A DNA stretch of 7,165 nucleotides. Origin: Patescibacteria group bacterium. GTDB lineage: Bacteria; Patescibacteriota; Saccharimonadia; Saccharimonadales; Saccharimonadaceae. The stretch is taken from the NCBI GenBank assembly GCA_030917245.1, contig JAUPVA010000092.1, positions 1 through 7,165 of the forward strand, read 5' to 3'. Positions 6,188 to 7,165 of this stretch are shown here, in pieces. Within the stretch, counting starts at the first letter, position 1. Each line of letters begins with the position of its first letter. Position numbers and translations under genes: made by a program. The notes under the pieces are model-generated. The model was given only the letters and a program-made list of their open reading frames with translations, was not told the origin of the DNA and did no database searches.

Positions 6188-7165
6188 TTGTGGCTGCTCC
6201 AATGATTATCTTAGCCATATCTTTGGCTGCATCTGGTTTGGCGAACGTATGAATATTGGTTGACAACTTTTTTAGCGTAGGTTTATGAAGTAACGTAGCA
6301 TTTATTACATCGACTAGGCTTAGCGGCTCTGCTTTAAGACGAGTATCTTCAAGGACGACAATGGCCTTCGCCTGGCTGTAGACCGCCGCATTCTTTACCT
6401 GATGCCCTCCTGTTAAGTGCTCATTTGGTATGATAACTGCCGGCTTAGCTAGGGCAGCAAGTTCCAGTAGTGTCGTAGCCCCGGCTCTGCTGACAACAAT
6501 ATCCGCTGCACCGAGCATTTGCTGCATAGTATCGGACGAAACATAACCATGTATCTGTAAATTCGATCGTTTCCCGGCTCTTGATTTCAGATCTTGAAGA
6601 TTGTCTTTACCGGCTATAAGAATTACCGAACAAAAGCCGAGTAGGTCATCGAGCACTTTTAGTGTAGCTTCATTAATTGATCGCGCACCTAGTCCGCCGC
6701 CAGTAATCACTACGAGTGGGTCATGCTCATTCATCCCGAGGTCTTGCTTAGCTACCCGCTGTTTAGCAACCGAAAACGGCTTAGCCATCGACGATACTGG
6801 TATACCTATGTAACGCGCTTTTGATTTCGGGTACGAATAGTATTTTAATGGGGCACCCGTTGCAATAACTTGAGCCCACCGCGCTAACACTCTGCTTGTT
6901 AGGCCGGGATGAGCATCGGAATCATGAATAACGAGTGGTATGCGCAATAAATGTGCGGCTATTCCAACCGGAAGGCAGACGAATCCCCCTTTAGAGAACA
7001 CTACGTCCGGGCGCCACACAAGCAGCTTGTAGATGCTCTGAAAAAAGCCGGCTGTCATTTTAACGGAATCTATAGCATTTGGAATAACAATGGTTCTGAG
7101 CTGACTCAATTGTTTTAGTACAGACAGGCCGTGGTAGCGCCTAAATTTTCCCCGGGAAAATTTAG
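6177..7165 (-). CDS. murG: MurG, UDP-GlcNAc:lipid I N-acetylglucosaminyltransferase (5' end beyond window)
   Basis: MurG transfers GlcNAc from UDP-GlcNAc onto lipid I to make lipid II at the cytoplasmic face of the membrane, the last intracellular peptidoglycan step. The frame is open to the right edge: 328 residues to the TAG. The TTG at 7109 is not the start, because the 18 codons before it continue the family pattern (RGKFRRYHG). The first 65 or so residues, with the GGTGGH loop, are outside. Visible are PDVVFSKGGF (acceptor-domain loop, GMGGY in E. coli), HDSDAHPGLTSR (HEQN region), the second Gly-rich loop GGGLGARSIN (GGSQGAR in E. coli), and the nucleotide-sugar motif SRAGATTLLELAALAKP with the conserved Glu, followed by HLTGGHQVKNA matching the DRQQYWNA region. 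Its last codons overlap ftsQ. From the RGK motif to the end it is about 45 residues longer than my memory of E. coli MurG, partly in an insert before PDVV. Confidence 0.92.
   Translation of the reverse strand, partial: KFSRGKFRRYHGLSVLKQLSQLRTIVIPNAIDSVKMTAGFFQSIYKLLVWRPDVVFSKGGFVCLPVGIAAHLLRIPLVIHDSDAHPGLTSRVLARWAQVIATGAPLKYYSYPKSKARYIGIPVSSMAKPFSVAKQRVAKQDLGMNEHDPLVVITGGGLGARSINEATLKVLDDLLGFCSVILIAGKDNLQDLKSRAGKRSNLQIHGYVSSDTMQQMLGAADIVVSRAGATTLLELAALAKPAVIIPNEHLTGGHQVKNAAVYSQAKAIVVLEDTRLKAEPLSLVDVINATLLHKPTLKKLSTNIHTFAKPDAAKDMAKIIIGAATNVR
6197..6200 (-). promoter_or_regulatory. Shine-Dalgarno of ftsQ inside the murG end
   Basis: On the minus strand TTGGAG (6202-6197) precedes the ATG at 6187-6185, with 9 nt after GGAG. 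The site lies within the last codons of murG. It decides the ftsQ start: the alternative TTG at 6202 is the first part of this same purine box, not a likely initiation codon. Confidence 0.7.
7141..7165. repeat. 25-bp palindrome inside murG at the window edge
   Basis: CTAAATTTTCCC (7141-7152) and GGGAAAATTTAG (7154-7165) are exact reverse complements separated by the single base C at 7153. The palindrome lies in the murG reading frame, coding K-F-S-R-G-K-F on the minus strand, and ends exactly at the last base of the window. No T-run flanks it in the gene's direction inside the window. It may be real coding sequence, a cruciform-prone site, or a fold-back artefact at a contig end. Confidence 0.7.

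Noticed and set aside
7107..7109. TTG as the start of murG
   Set aside because: The frame stays open upstream to the edge and the upstream codons match the family (GKFRRYHG); the conserved N-terminal Gly-rich loop must lie beyond the window.
1..7165. Alternative genetic code (TGA as Gly or Trp)
   Set aside because: Five long genes read cleanly with standard stops and end in TAA or TAG without needing TGA read-through. Absence of TGA stops in five genes is too small a sample to mean recoding.
1..7165. CRISPR array, insertion sequence, tRNA or rRNA
   Set aside because: No regularly spaced repeats, transposase motifs, cloverleaf-like segments or ribosomal RNA stretches were recognised on either strand.

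Overview
The window looks like chromosomal DNA of a Patescibacteria/CPR bacterium, most likely Candidatus Saccharibacteria (TM7). This rests on recognising protein types: a sigma-region-4 protein joined to HARE-like winged helices, a single-pass VirD4/TraG-like ATPase with a long lineage-type N-terminal domain, a type IV prepilin, and MurG and FtsQ variants of the CPR kind (MurG has HDSDAHPG where E. coli has HEQN). No search was run, so the taxonomy is an inference. The standard code fits: all long frames are clean and end in TAA or TAG.

Left block (1-4564, plus strand): a perfect-consensus sigma70-type promoter (TTGACA, 17 nt, TATAAT) drives a sigma-4/winged-helix regulator (94-1149). A membrane-anchored VirD4/TraG/HerA-superfamily ATPase (1203-3902) follows after 53 nt. 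A type IV prepilin (about 3923 or 3938 to 4564) follows after only 20-35 nt. Spacing and strand suggest one transcription unit. A second promoter-like -10 just before the pilin could give it a leaderless message. The pilin ends in a four-cysteine module resembling one I associate with secreted bacterial hydrolases.

Middle (4565-5218): a 654-bp region between convergent gene blocks with no credible gene. It holds a small stem-loop just after the pilin, a repeated TATAGAACA-type motif that includes an 11-bp inverted pair, a stem-loop followed by a T8 run, and a strongly T-rich strand-asymmetric tract.

Right block (5219-7165, minus strand): the end of a division/cell-wall cluster. A 5'-truncated murG runs off the right edge and overlaps ftsQ, whose start is best placed at the ATG at 6187 because an SD sequence lies 9 nt upstream. 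MurG makes lipid II at the inner membrane face and FtsQ is the bitopic divisome scaffold. The cluster stops at ftsQ, with no ftsA or ftsZ beside it. The last 25 bases form a perfect 12-bp-arm palindrome inside murG, possibly a contig-end artefact.

No RNA gene, CRISPR array, insertion sequence or clear mobile element was found. The most interesting points are the architecture of the regulator and its ideal promoter, the pilin's C-terminal module, and the structured convergent intergenic region.
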